From Rubrobacter xylanophilus DSM 9941 (GTDB lineage Bacteria; Actinomycetota; Rubrobacteria; Rubrobacterales; Rubrobacteraceae), in the NCBI RefSeq assembly GCF_000014185.1, contig NC_008148.1, forward strand, positions 868,001-932,000: a stretch of 64,000 nucleotides of DNA, given 5' to 3'. The notes below the pieces were generated by a model that worked only from the letters and a program-made list of their open reading frames with translations, was not told where the DNA came from and did not search any database. Both the position numbers and the translations under genes were made by a program. Positions 16,597 through 24,710 of the stretch are shown piece after piece. Numbering within the stretch: position 1 is the stretch's first letter; each line of letters starts with the position of its first letter.

Positions 16597-17772
16597 GTGG
16601 GAGAGCCTGTTCCGGAGGTCGTGGTGAGCGGGCGCGGGGCCTCGCGGGTGCGCGCGGGCCACCCCTGGGTGTACCGCTCCGACCTTTTGCGGGCCGCCGG
16701 CGAGGCGGGGGACGTCGTCCGGGTGGAGGACCGCCGGGGGCGCTTTCTGGGCTACGCCTTCTACAACCCGCGCAGCGAGATAGCGCTGCGCGTCGCCGAG
16801 AGGCGCGAGGGGGTCGGGATAGACGGGGCCTGGTTCGGGAGCAGGCTGCGCGCCGCGCTGGAGTACCGGGCGGGCCTCGGGATAGACGGCGACGCCTACC
16901 GGCTGCTCCACGCCGAGGCGGACGGGGTCCCGGGTCTCGTGGCCGACGTCTACGGGGAGCACGTGGTGCTGCAGGTGGGCTCCGCGGCGGTGGAGCGGCG
17001 GCTGGAGCTCGTGGTGAGGGCCCTGGCGGAGCTCCTCTCGCCCGCCGGGGTGCTGCTGCGGGGGGACGCCGGCTCCCGGCGGCGGGAGGGGCTCCGGCGG
17101 ACGGTCGCGGTGCTCCACGGGAAGGTGCCCGAGGCGGTGGTGGTACGCGAGGGGCCGGTGCGCTACCGGGTCCCGCTGTGGCGGGGCCAGAAGACCGGGG
17201 CCTTTCTCGACCAGCGGGAGAACCGGCTCGCCGCCGGGCGCCACGCCCGCGGGCGGGTGCTCGACGTCTTCTCCTACGGCGGGGGCTTCGCCCTGCACGC
17301 CGCCCGGCGGGCCGCCTCGGTGGAGGCGGTGGACTCCAGCGCCGCGGCGCTGGAGCAGGCCCGGGAGAACGCCCGGCTCAACGGGCTCGGCAACCTCTCG
17401 TTTGTCGAGGCGAACGCCTTCGACCTTTTGCGCGCCCGCTCCGACGCCGGGGAGGCGTACGACACGGTGATCCTGGACCCGCCCGCCTTCGCCCGCACCC
17501 GGCGCGACCTCCCGCGGGCCGCCCGCGCCTACAAGGAGATAAACCTCCGCGCCATGAAGCTGCTCGCCCCCGGCGGCGTCCTCGTCACCTGCTCCTGCTC
17601 CTACCACCTCTCCCGGGAGGCCATGGAGGGGGTGCTCCGCTCGGCGGCCGCGGACGCGGGCCGGAGCCTGCGGGTGCTGGAGTGGAGGGGGCAGGCCGCG
17701 GACCACCCGGAGGTGCTCAACATACCCGAGACCCGCTACCTCAAGTGCGCCGTCCTCGAGCGCCTCTGCTGA
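16597..17772 (+). CDS. rlmI: 23S rRNA (cytosine) methyltransferase, RlmI family
   Basis: This 391-residue protein has an N-terminal PUA domain (GHPWVYRSDLLRA, VEDRRGRFLGYAFYNPRS), a central EEHEA-like linker (RLLHAEADGVPGLVADVY), and a class I SAM methyltransferase domain (VLDVFSYGGGFALHAA, VILDPPAFA). The catalytic cysteine motif is VTCSCSYH. RlmI makes m5C1962 in 23S rRNA in E. coli; the same site is presumed here. GTG start. It converges on an ABC permease gene with a 4-nt gap. Confidence 0.88.
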   Translation: MGEPVPEVVVSGRGASRVRAGHPWVYRSDLLRAAGEAGDVVRVEDRRGRFLGYAFYNPRSEIALRVAERREGVGIDGAWFGSRLRAALEYRAGLGIDGDAYRLLHAEADGVPGLVADVYGEHVVLQVGSAAVERRLELVVRALAELLSPAGVLLRGDAGSRRREGLRRTVAVLHGKVPEAVVVREGPVRYRVPLWRGQKTGAFLDQRENRLAAGRHARGRVLDVFSYGGGFALHAARRAASVEAVDSSAAALEQARENARLNGLGNLSFVEANAFDLLRARSDAGEAYDTVILDPPAFARTRRDLPRAARAYKEINLRAMKLLAPGGVLVTCSCSYHLSREAMEGVLRSAAADAGRSLRVLEWRGQAADHPEVLNIPETRYLKCAVLERLC

Positions 17773-17776
17773 GGGC

Positions 17777-20344
17777 TCACTCGTACTGGAGGGCCTCCAC
17801 CGGGTCCTTGCGGGCCGCGGTGCGGGCGGGGAGCAGCCCGGCGAGGGCGCCGATGGCGAGCCCGGAGAGGAGGGCGGCGGCGGCCGGGAGCCTGGGGTAG
17901 TAGAAGGAGACCTCGAACCCCCCGGCGCCGGTGCCCCGGACGAAGAGGTAGCCCAGCAGCGAGCCCACCGCCACCCCGACGAGGCAGCCGATGAGGCTGA
18001 TGATCACGCCCTCCTCCACCACCAGCCGCCCGACCTGCAGCCGGGTGGCCCCGATGGCGCGCAGGATGCCTATCTCGCGCGTCCGCTCGAAGACGCTCAT
18101 GGAGAGGGTGTTGACCACCCCGAAGGCGGAGACGGCGACCGAGACCCCCATGATGGCGTAGAAGAAGACGTACTGGCGGTTGAAGTCCCGCTCTATCTGC
18201 GCCTTCCACTCGGCGTTGGAGTAGAGGGTGAACTGGGGGTAGTTCCGCAGGATCTCCCGGATCCTTCGCTCCACCTCCCCCCGGTCGGCGCCGGGCGAGG
18301 TCTTCACGGCGAGGAACTCCCCCTCCCGCTCGCCCAGGTCGCGCGCCAGGGTCTCCCTGGAGAGGTAGACGCCGGAGCCGCCGCCGAGCACGTCGTTTGC
18401 GACGACGCCCGCGACCTCGTACTCTCTGGGTCCGCGGGGGGTGGGGAGCCTTATCTTTTCCCCGACCCGCAGGCCGCGCGAGGAGGCCAGCTGCCGGCCC
18501 ACGAGGGCCGCGCCCTCGCCCTGCACGCGCCCGAAGGCCCCCGGGCCGCCGGAGGCGTAGTCTATGCGGAAGATGTCCGGGTAGCTTGCGTCCAGGCCGA
18601 ACACGATGTAGGTGGCGTCCCCGCTGCGCAGGAAGGCGGAGGCTATGGCGGTGGTCTTCTCCACCCCCACCACCTTTCGCACCCGCTGCGGCAGGCGGTC
18701 GGAGAAGGCCGCGTCCGAGCTCTGGGTCGCGGGCTGTACGACGTAGTCGCTGCCCAGGGAGCCCTCCAGGTAGGCCCGGATGGAGCCGAGGACGCTCCCG
18801 CCCAGGGCGGCGAAGGCTATCACGAGGGAGACCCCGACCATGAGGGCCGAGGCGGTCAGGGCGGTGCGGACCCGGTTGCGGGCGGCGTTCGCCGCCGCCA
18901 TCCGGCCCTCCACCCCGAAGAGCAGGCGCAGCCCGGGGGAGAGGAGCCCGGCCAGCGGGCGGACGAGGGCGGGCACGACCATCGAGACCCCGAGAAAGGC
19001 CCCCAGGACGGCGGCTATGCCGGAGGCGAAGACCGCGCCGTCGAGGCTGGCGGAGAGGTTCCTGGCGAGGTGGTAGGTCCAGGCGCCCCCCGCCAGGGCG
19101 AGGGCGAGCCCCGCGGCGGGGACGAGCCGGGCGAGGCGGGGGCGGCCCCGCCCGTCGCGCGCCGCCTCCCGGCGGGAGCGCATGGCCTCCACCGGGCTCA
19201 CCCTCCCGGCGCGCAGCGCGGGGTAGAGGGCGGCCAGGGCGGTGACGGCGACGCCGACGGCGAGCGCGGAGAGGAGGGCGAAGGGGGAGACGGAGAGTGT
19301 GGTGATCTCGAACATGAACGCCCGCCCGAAGAGGTAGACCAGCCCCCAGGCCATGCCGTACCCGAGGAGCAGCCCGGCGAGGGAGCCGGCGGCCCCCAGG
19401 AGCAGGGCCTCAAGCAGCACCGAGCGGGCGAGCATGGCGCGGGTCGAGCCGAGGGCCCGGAGCATGCCGAGCTCGCGGGTCCTCTCGAGCACGGTCATCG
19501 AGAGGGCGTTGAAGACCAGAAAGGCCCCGACGAAGAGCGCGGTGCCCGCAAAGAAGAGCAGCGAGATCCTGAACCCCTGCAGCTGGCTGGTGACCTGCTC
19601 GGTGCGGGTCTCGGAGCGCTCCACGGCGAGCCCGGGGCCGAGCCTGCGGTCGAGCCGCTCCCGCAGCAGGGCCGGGGAGGTGCCCTCGGCGGCGTCCACG
19701 GCGACCCCGGAGATCCTCTCTTTCTCGCCGAAGGCCTGCTGGGTCCAGGCGAGGGGCGCCATCGCGAAGGAGAGGCCCCCGAAGGAGCCGCCCGGGATCC
19801 TGAGCAGGCCGACCACCTCGGCGCGCCGCGGCCCGTCCGGCGTGCCGAGCGTGACCTCCTCGCCTATCCCCACCCCCACGCTCTCGGCGGAGGCGGCGTC
19901 GAGCGTCACCTCCGCCCCCCGGCGGGGGTACCTCCCGCCCTCCAGCGCGAAGCCCGTGGCGAGCGCGGCCGAGGAGGGCTCGACCCCGAAGAGGCGCATC
20001 CCGCGCACCTCCGGGAGCCCGTCCTCCCGCCGCCGGTCGAGGATCAGGGAGGAGGGTACGGAGAGGCGGGGCGCCGCCCGGACCGCCCCGGGGACCTCCC
20101 GGATCTCGCGCACCACCCCCTCGCTGAAGGTGCCGTTGCCGCCCGAGGCGGTCACCACCACCTCCGCGGCGCCGAAAGCCCGCGAGTAGAGGTCTCTGAA
20201 GGTGGAGGACATGGTGTCCGAGAGGGTTATGACCCCGAAGACGATCCCGACGCCCAGCACGATCCCGGTGGCCGTGAGCAGGGTGCGCTGCGGCCTGGCG
20301 GCGAGGCTCCTCAGGCTGAGGCCGTGGAAGCTGCGCAGCCGCAA
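17777..20344 (-). CDS. FtsX-like ABC transporter permease (MacB/LolC family)
   Basis: This 855-residue permease has two FtsX units. The first helix (LLTATGIVLGVGIVFGVIT) is followed by a large extracytoplasmic loop, three helices around residues 250-390, another loop, and a final three-helix block with INVLRAIGATR-like motifs (RELGMLRALGSTRAML and REIGILRAIGATRLQV). It forms a complex with the ATPase encoded just upstream. Such systems export lipoproteins, peptides or drugs or act as mechanotransmitters; the substrate is unknown. The start is TTG, 1 nt after the ATPase stop, with GGAGG upstream. Confidence 0.88.
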   Translation of the reverse strand: MRLRSFHGLSLRSLAARPQRTLLTATGIVLGVGIVFGVITLSDTMSSTFRDLYSRAFGAAEVVVTASGGNGTFSEGVVREIREVPGAVRAAPRLSVPSSLILDRRREDGLPEVRGMRLFGVEPSSAALATGFALEGGRYPRRGAEVTLDAASAESVGVGIGEEVTLGTPDGPRRAEVVGLLRIPGGSFGGLSFAMAPLAWTQQAFGEKERISGVAVDAAEGTSPALLRERLDRRLGPGLAVERSETRTEQVTSQLQGFRISLLFFAGTALFVGAFLVFNALSMTVLERTRELGMLRALGSTRAMLARSVLLEALLLGAAGSLAGLLLGYGMAWGLVYLFGRAFMFEITTLSVSPFALLSALAVGVAVTALAALYPALRAGRVSPVEAMRSRREAARDGRGRPRLARLVPAAGLALALAGGAWTYHLARNLSASLDGAVFASGIAAVLGAFLGVSMVVPALVRPLAGLLSPGLRLLFGVEGRMAAANAARNRVRTALTASALMVGVSLVIAFAALGGSVLGSIRAYLEGSLGSDYVVQPATQSSDAAFSDRLPQRVRKVVGVEKTTAIASAFLRSGDATYIVFGLDASYPDIFRIDYASGGPGAFGRVQGEGAALVGRQLASSRGLRVGEKIRLPTPRGPREYEVAGVVANDVLGGGSGVYLSRETLARDLGEREGEFLAVKTSPGADRGEVERRIREILRNYPQFTLYSNAEWKAQIERDFNRQYVFFYAIMGVSVAVSAFGVVNTLSMSVFERTREIGILRAIGATRLQVGRLVVEEGVIISLIGCLVGVAVGSLLGYLFVRGTGAGGFEVSFYYPRLPAAAALLSGLAIGALAGLLPARTAARKDPVEALQYE

Positions 20345-20345
20345 G

Positions 20346-21095
20346 CTAGCCCGCGGCCTCCAGCCGCTTTATCCGCTCCAGGATCGCCTCCGCGCCCAGC
20401 CCCCCGGCCTCGTCCACCACCCGCCCGTCGGAGAGGAACACCACCCGGTCGGCGAAGGAGGCGGCCCGGGGGTCGTGGGTGACCATGATGATGGTCTGCC
20501 CGTAGCGCCCGGCCGACTCGCGCAGCAGCTCCAGCACCCCGGTGCCGGTGCCGGAGTCCAGGTTGCCGGTCGGCTCGTCGGCGAGCACGATGTCCGGGCT
20601 GCGGAGCAGGGCCCGGGCTATGGCCACCCGCTGCTGCTCGCCGCCGGAGAGCTCGTCCGGGCGGTGCCGGCGGCGCCCTTCGAGGCCCACGAGGCCGAGC
20701 AGCTCCTCCAGCCGGCCGGCGTAGCGGGAGGGCCTCTCGCCGGCTATGAGGGCGGGCAGGAGGATGTTCTCCTCGGCGGTGAGGGTGGGGATGAGGTTGA
20801 AGAACTGGAAGACGAACCCGATCCGCTCCCGGCGCAGCAGGGTGAGCCGCCGGTCGGAGAGGCCCGAGAGGTCGTTCCCGCCGACCACGACCCGGCCGGA
20901 GGTGGGCCGGTCCAGCCCGCCCAGGAGGTGCAGCAGCGTGCTCTTGCCCGATCCCGAGGGGCCCATGATGGCGGCGAACTCGCCGTCCGGGAAGCTCAAA
21001 GAGACGCCGCGCAGGGCGCGCACGGCGGTGGGGCCCGAGCCGTAGACCTTCTCCAGGCTCAGCGTCTTTACGGCGGGCCCGTCTCCGTCGCGCAT
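20346..21095 (-). CDS. ABC transporter ATP-binding protein (LolD/MacB type)
   Basis: This 249-residue ATPase has Walker [11 protein letters not shown]-loop [11 protein letters not shown], signature LSGGEQQRV and Walker [13 protein letters not shown], all in the form seen with FtsX-type permeases. It is followed by that permease gene. Upstream on the same strand TATACT lies 7 nt before the ATG with no Shine-Dalgarno, so the transcript probably begins at or next to the start codon. Confidence 0.92.
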   Translation of the reverse strand: MRDGDGPAVKTLSLEKVYGSGPTAVRALRGVSLSFPDGEFAAIMGPSGSGKSTLLHLLGGLDRPTSGRVVVGGNDLSGLSDRRLTLLRRERIGFVFQFFNLIPTLTAEENILLPALIAGERPSRYAGRLEELLGLVGLEGRRRHRPDELSGGEQQRVAIARALLRSPDIVLADEPTGNLDSGTGTGVLELLRESAGRYGQTIIMVTHDPRAASFADRVVFLSDGRVVDEAGGLGAEAILERIKRLEAAG

Positions 21096-21102
21096 GGGGC
21101 TG

Positions 21103-21108
21103 AGTATA
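21103..21108 (-). promoter_or_regulatory. -10 box (TATACT) directly before the ABC ATPase start
   Basis: Seven nucleotides (CAGCCCC) separate TATACT from the ATG. That spacing places the transcription start on or beside the start codon, the pattern of a leaderless mRNA. Confidence 0.5.
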
Positions 21109-21158
21109 TCCCCGGGGGCGGGGAGCCAGAGGTGAGATATATGACGGGGCCGCGGGGT

Positions 21159-21187
21159 TTGTAACGATTGGGATGCGCTGCTAAACT
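21159..21187 (+). promoter_or_regulatory. Promoter of the rpsF operon
   Basis: TTGTAA, a 17-nt spacer, then TAAACT: each hexamer matches 4 of 6 consensus bases with ideal spacing. RNA would start about 64 nt before the proposed rpsF start. Confidence 0.45.
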
Positions 21188-21257
21188 ATCGCGGCTGATC
21201 GCGCACGAGCCCCTGTTTCTCGCGAAGAGAAACCGCCAGAGACCAAAGGAGGCAGCC

Positions 21258-21611
21258 ATAACCGAGGACAGACGGATCTACGAGGTCATGCTCATAATCA
21301 TCCCGGAGCTCGACGAGGAGCAGGTGCAGAGCACCGTCTCCCGGTTCAGGACCGTCATCGAGCGCACGGGCGGGGAGGTGGTCGGCGAGCCCAACCACTG
21401 GGGCAAGCGCAAGCTGGCCTACGAGATAGACCACCGCTCCGACGCCTACTACGTGGTGATGGAGTTCACCGCTGGGGACAGGACGCTCGTCGAGCTCAAG
21501 AGGATCCTGCGCGTCTCCGACGACGTGCTGCGGCACATGATCGTCAAGCTCCCCCCGGGCTACTCCCGCGAGGAGTCCGGCGAGCGGGAGACGGCAGAGG
21601 TGACGGGCTAG
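21258..21611 (+). CDS. rpsF: 30S ribosomal protein S6, probable AUA start
   Basis: S6 binds the central domain of 16S rRNA together with S18. The sequence [16 protein letters not shown], then [22 protein letters not shown] and VLRHMIVKL is standard S6, 117 aa. No ATG, GTG or TTG lies between the strong AAAGGAGG site and the conserved start. The codon at the ideal distance (5 nt after GGAGG) is ATA, giving [11 protein letters not shown]. The only upstream alternative, TTG 21168, has no ribosome site and adds 30 unrelated residues. It is followed by rpsR and rplI, but no ssb gene. Confidence 0.88.
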   Translation: MTEDRRIYEVMLIIIPELDEEQVQSTVSRFRTVIERTGGEVVGEPNHWGKRKLAYEIDHRSDAYYVVMEFTAGDRTLVELKRILRVSDDVLRHMIVKLPPGYSREESGERETAEVTG

Positions 21612-21633
21612 CTTACGGGAGGTAACGAGCGGC

Positions 21634-21879
21634 ATGGCCAAGAAGAAGGGGGGCGCGACGACGCGCTCCGGCAAGAAGAAGGTCTGCGTGTTCTGCAAGG
21701 AGAACATCGAGTACGTCGACTACAAGGACTACAACATGCTCCGCCGCTTCACCTCCGAGCGGGGCAAGATCCGGGCCCGCCGCGTCACGGGCCTCTGCCC
21801 GCAGCACCAGCGGGAGACGGCCCGGGCGATAAAGCGCGCCCGCGAGATGGCGCTGCTTCCCTACATAGCCGGACGGTAG
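21634..21879 (+). CDS. rpsR: 30S ribosomal protein S18 (zinc-site form)
   Basis: This 81-residue S18 has a likely zinc site: VCVFCKENI and GLCPQHQ, i.e. C-x2-C and C-x2-H. It also has [20 protein letters not shown] and the closing [11 protein letters not shown], which are universal in S18. It follows rpsF by 22 nt; GGGAGG precedes the ATG. In most bacteria ssb sits between rpsF and rpsR; here it is absent. The zinc-binding form is often paired with a zinc-independent copy elsewhere, which cannot be checked here. Confidence 0.97.
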   Translation: MAKKKGGATTRSGKKKVCVFCKENIEYVDYKDYNMLRRFTSERGKIRARRVTGLCPQHQRETARAIKRAREMALLPYIAGR

Positions 21880-21895
21880 GAGAGGAGCACTCATC

Positions 21896-22345
21896 ATGCA
21901 GGTGATACTCACCCAGGACGTGGAGAAGGTCGGCCGCCGGGGCGACATCGTGGACGTGAGCCGCGGCTACGTCCGGAACTACCTGGTGCCGCGGGGGCTC
22001 GCGGAGGTCGCCACGCCGGCCAAGCTGGAGGAGGCCCGCCGCAGGATGGAGGAGGCCGCCGAGCGGGAGCGCCGCCTGGCCGAGCGGGCCGAGGAGATCG
22101 CCGAGACGCTCAACAAGAGCGTCATCACGATCGAGGCCCGCACCGGCGAGGACGAGCGGCTCTTCGGCTCGGTGACCGCGGCGAACATCGCCGAGGCCAT
22201 CGAGAAGGCCCGCGGCATCCACCTGGACCGCCGCAAGATCCGGCTGGAGGAGCCCATAAGGTCCCTCGGCACCCACCAGGTGCCGGTGCAGGTCCACGGC
22301 GAGATCGAGGCCAGCGTCAAGGTCATCGTGGTCCCGAAGCTGTAG
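21896..22345 (+). CDS. rplI: 50S ribosomal protein L9
   Basis: This 149-residue protein starts MQVILTQDVEKVGRRGDIVDV and has GYVRNYLVPRGLA, the L9 N-terminal rRNA-binding signature. A charged connecting helix (residues about 40-75) leads to the C-terminal domain (LFGSVTAANIAEAIEK). It lies 16 nt after rpsR, with AGGAGAG before the ATG, and is the last gene before a terminator. Confidence 0.97.
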   Translation: MQVILTQDVEKVGRRGDIVDVSRGYVRNYLVPRGLAEVATPAKLEEARRRMEEAAERERRLAERAEEIAETLNKSVITIEARTGEDERLFGSVTAANIAEAIEKARGIHLDRRKIRLEEPIRSLGTHQVPVQVHGEIEASVKVIVVPKL

Positions 22346-22365
22346 CTGAAGTACAGGTTGATACA

Positions 22366-22415
22366 CACCCTGCACCACAGGGTGAGGGGCCCCGTCTTGT
22401 AACGGGGTCCTTTTT
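22366..22415 (+). terminator. Double hairpin terminator after rplI
   Basis: A first hairpin CACCCTG-CACCA-CAGGGTG (22366-22384) is followed by an 8-bp stem, GGGCCCCG with CGGGGTCC, and then TTTTT. The second is a classic intrinsic terminator and separates the ribosomal operon from dnaB. Confidence 0.85.
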
Positions 22416-22435
22416 CGTTCATTCTTTGTAGGGTC

Positions 22436-23821
22436 ATGGAGCGGCGGGGGAAGATCCGGCGGGTACCCGCGGGCGGCGAGGCCGTCCGCGTGCCGCCGCA
22501 CGACCTGGACGCCGAGCGGGCGGTGATCGGGGCGATGCTGGTCTCCGAGGCGGCGGTTGCGGCGGTCGCCGAGCGGCTTGCGCCGGAGGACTTCTACTCG
22601 GAGACCCACCGGGTCATCTACGCGGCGATGATGCGGCTGTACGCGCGCGGGGAGCCCATAGACCAGCTCACGCTCGCCAACGAGCTGCAGAAGGTCGGCG
22701 ACTTCGACAAGGTCGGGGGGCGGGCGTACATCTTCCAGATCGTGGAGAGCGTGCCAACGGCCTCCAACGCCTCCCGCTACGCGGAGATCGTGCGGGGCAA
22801 GGCGCTGTTGCGGGCGCTCATAGACGTGGGCAGCCGCATCACCGAGGACGCCTTCCGGGAGCCCGACGACGTGGGGCGGGCGCTCGATGCGGCCGAGCAG
22901 CTCATCTACGGCATCTCCAACCGCTCGCTCAGGGAGCACCTCTCGCCCGTCTCCGAGCTCGCGCCGGGGGCGCTGGAGATGATCCAGCAGCTCTACGAGG
23001 CCGAGGGCGAGGTGACGGGGGTCGAGACGGGCTTTGAGGATCTCGACCGGCTCACCACCGGCTTCCACAAGAGCGACCTCGTCATCCTCGCCGCCCGCCC
23101 GGCGATGGGCAAGACGGCCTTCGCCCTCAACGCCATCTGGCACGCGGCCGGGGTGCGGGGGCTTCCGGTGGCCATCTTCTCGCTCGAGATGAGCAAGGAG
23201 CAGCTCGTTCAGCGCCTCATCTCCCAGACCACCCGCATCCCCACGCAGGCCCTCAGGAGCGGGAACGTAAAGGCCGAGGACTGGCCCCGGCTGGTGCGCG
23301 GGGTGGCGGAGGTCTCGAAGGCCCCCATCTGGATAGACGACACCGCCGGGATCACGCTGATGGAGATGCGGGCGAAGGTCCGGCGCCTGGCCAGCCAGCT
23401 GAAGGCCCGGGGCGAGACCCCGCTCTCGCTGGTGGTCGTGGACTACCTGCAGCTCATGGTCGGGCAGAGCGGGCGGGCGGAGAGCCGCCAGCAGGAGGTC
23501 TCGGAGATCAGCCGGGGCCTCAAGGTGCTCGCCCGCGACCTCGACGTCCCGGTGCTCGCCATCGCCCAGCTCTCCCGCGCCGTGGAGCAGCGCCACGACA
23601 AGCGCCCCCTGCTCTCGGACCTGCGCGACTCGGGCGCCATCGAGCAGGACGCGGACATGGTGATGTTCCTCTACCGCGACGAGTACTACAACCCAGACTC
23701 CGACGACAAGGGCATCGCCGAGGTCATCGTGGGCAAGCACCGCAACGGCCCCACCGGCAAGGTGCAGCTCGCGTGGCTGGAGCAGTACACCAAGTTCGCC
23801 TCGCTGGCGCGCGGCGTCTAG
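22436..23821 (+). CDS. dnaB: Replicative DNA helicase
   Basis: This 461-residue hexameric helicase unwinds DNA at the replication fork. It has the N-terminal domain (PPHDLDAERAVIGAML, the usual start), and a RecA-like domain with Walker A ARPAMGKTAFAL, VAIFSLEMSKEQL, Walker B LVVVDYLQLM, and SRAVEQRHDKRPLLSDLRDSG. No intein is present. It follows the rplI terminator and converges on fabI with a 6-nt gap. The rplI-dnaB order is widely conserved. Confidence 0.96.
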   Translation: MERRGKIRRVPAGGEAVRVPPHDLDAERAVIGAMLVSEAAVAAVAERLAPEDFYSETHRVIYAAMMRLYARGEPIDQLTLANELQKVGDFDKVGGRAYIFQIVESVPTASNASRYAEIVRGKALLRALIDVGSRITEDAFREPDDVGRALDAAEQLIYGISNRSLREHLSPVSELAPGALEMIQQLYEAEGEVTGVETGFEDLDRLTTGFHKSDLVILAARPAMGKTAFALNAIWHAAGVRGLPVAIFSLEMSKEQLVQRLISQTTRIPTQALRSGNVKAEDWPRLVRGVAEVSKAPIWIDDTAGITLMEMRAKVRRLASQLKARGETPLSLVVVDYLQLMVGQSGRAESRQQEVSEISRGLKVLARDLDVPVLAIAQLSRAVEQRHDKRPLLSDLRDSGAIEQDADMVMFLYRDEYYNPDSDDKGIAEVIVGKHRNGPTGKVQLAWLEQYTKFASLARGV

Positions 23822-23827
23822 GCGGCG

Positions 23828-24607
23828 CTACCGGATCGGGGCGCCCATCGCGTGGTAGCCGCCGTCGACGTGCACGATCTCGCCGGTCGTCGCCGGCCAC
23901 CAGTCGGAGAGGAGGCTCACCACGGCCCGGCCCACAGGCTCGGGGTCGGTGGTGCTCCAGCCCAGGGGGGATTGCCGCTCCCACTCGCCCTCTATGCGCT
24001 CGAAGCCCGAGATGCCCTTGGCCGCGAGCGTCCTTATGGGGCCGGCGGAGACCAGGTTGACCCGGATCCCCCGCCCCCCCAGGTCGCGGGCGAGGTAGCG
24101 GGCGGTGGACTCCAGCGCCGCCTTGGCCACCCCCATCCAGTCGTAGGAGGGCCAGGCGACCCGCGCGTCGAAGTCCAGACCGACCACCGACGAGCCGGGG
24201 CCCATGAGGTCCTTCAGGCCGGCGGCGAGGGCCTTGAGCGAGTAGGCCGAGGTCTGCAGGGCGGTGGCGACCGAGGGCCACTGGGTCTTCAGGAAGTTGC
24301 CCCCGAGGGCATCCTCCGGGGCGAAGGCGATGGCGTGCACCAACCCGTCGAGGCTCCCCCAGCGCTCCCCGAGCTCCCCGGCCACCGCCTCTATGTCCTC
24401 GGGCCGGTTCGCGTCCAGCTCCAGCACCGGGGGCTCCGGGTCGAGCCTCTTGGCCGTGCGGCGGGTCAGGTTCATGGCCTTGCCGAAGCTGGAGAGCGCG
24501 AGCTCCGCCCCCTGCTCCTGTGCCAGGCGCGCCACCGAGTACGCTATCGAGCGCCGGTCCAGCACGCCGGTGACGAGCACCTTTTTGCCCTCAAGGATCC
24601 CGCCCAT
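23828..24607 (-). CDS. fabI: Enoyl-[acyl-carrier-protein] reductase (NADH), InhA-like
   Basis: This 259-residue short-chain dehydrogenase catalyses the last step of each fatty acid elongation cycle. VTGVLDRRSIAYSVARLAQEQGA is the FabI coenzyme loop. VVGLDFDARVAWPSYDWMGVAK carries the catalytic Tyr-x6-Lys and closely matches the actinobacterial InhA pattern. GIRVNLVSAGPIRTLAAKGI is also typical. The ATG is preceded by GGAGGGAGC. The resemblance is to the reductase class targeted by triclosan and isoniazid; sensitivity cannot be judged. Confidence 0.94.
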   Translation of the reverse strand: MGGILEGKKVLVTGVLDRRSIAYSVARLAQEQGAELALSSFGKAMNLTRRTAKRLDPEPPVLELDANRPEDIEAVAGELGERWGSLDGLVHAIAFAPEDALGGNFLKTQWPSVATALQTSAYSLKALAAGLKDLMGPGSSVVGLDFDARVAWPSYDWMGVAKAALESTARYLARDLGGRGIRVNLVSAGPIRTLAAKGISGFERIEGEWERQSPLGWSTTDPEPVGRAVVSLLSDWWPATTGEIVHVDGGYHAMGAPIR

Positions 24608-24710
24608 GCTCCCTCCAGTTTGCCATCCGTGGTTTCGTTCGCATCAGCTTACAACCGGCACAGTCTAGGCGATGGCCCGCGAGCCGGCCAGCGAGGGGAT
24701 GTGGGGGGCC

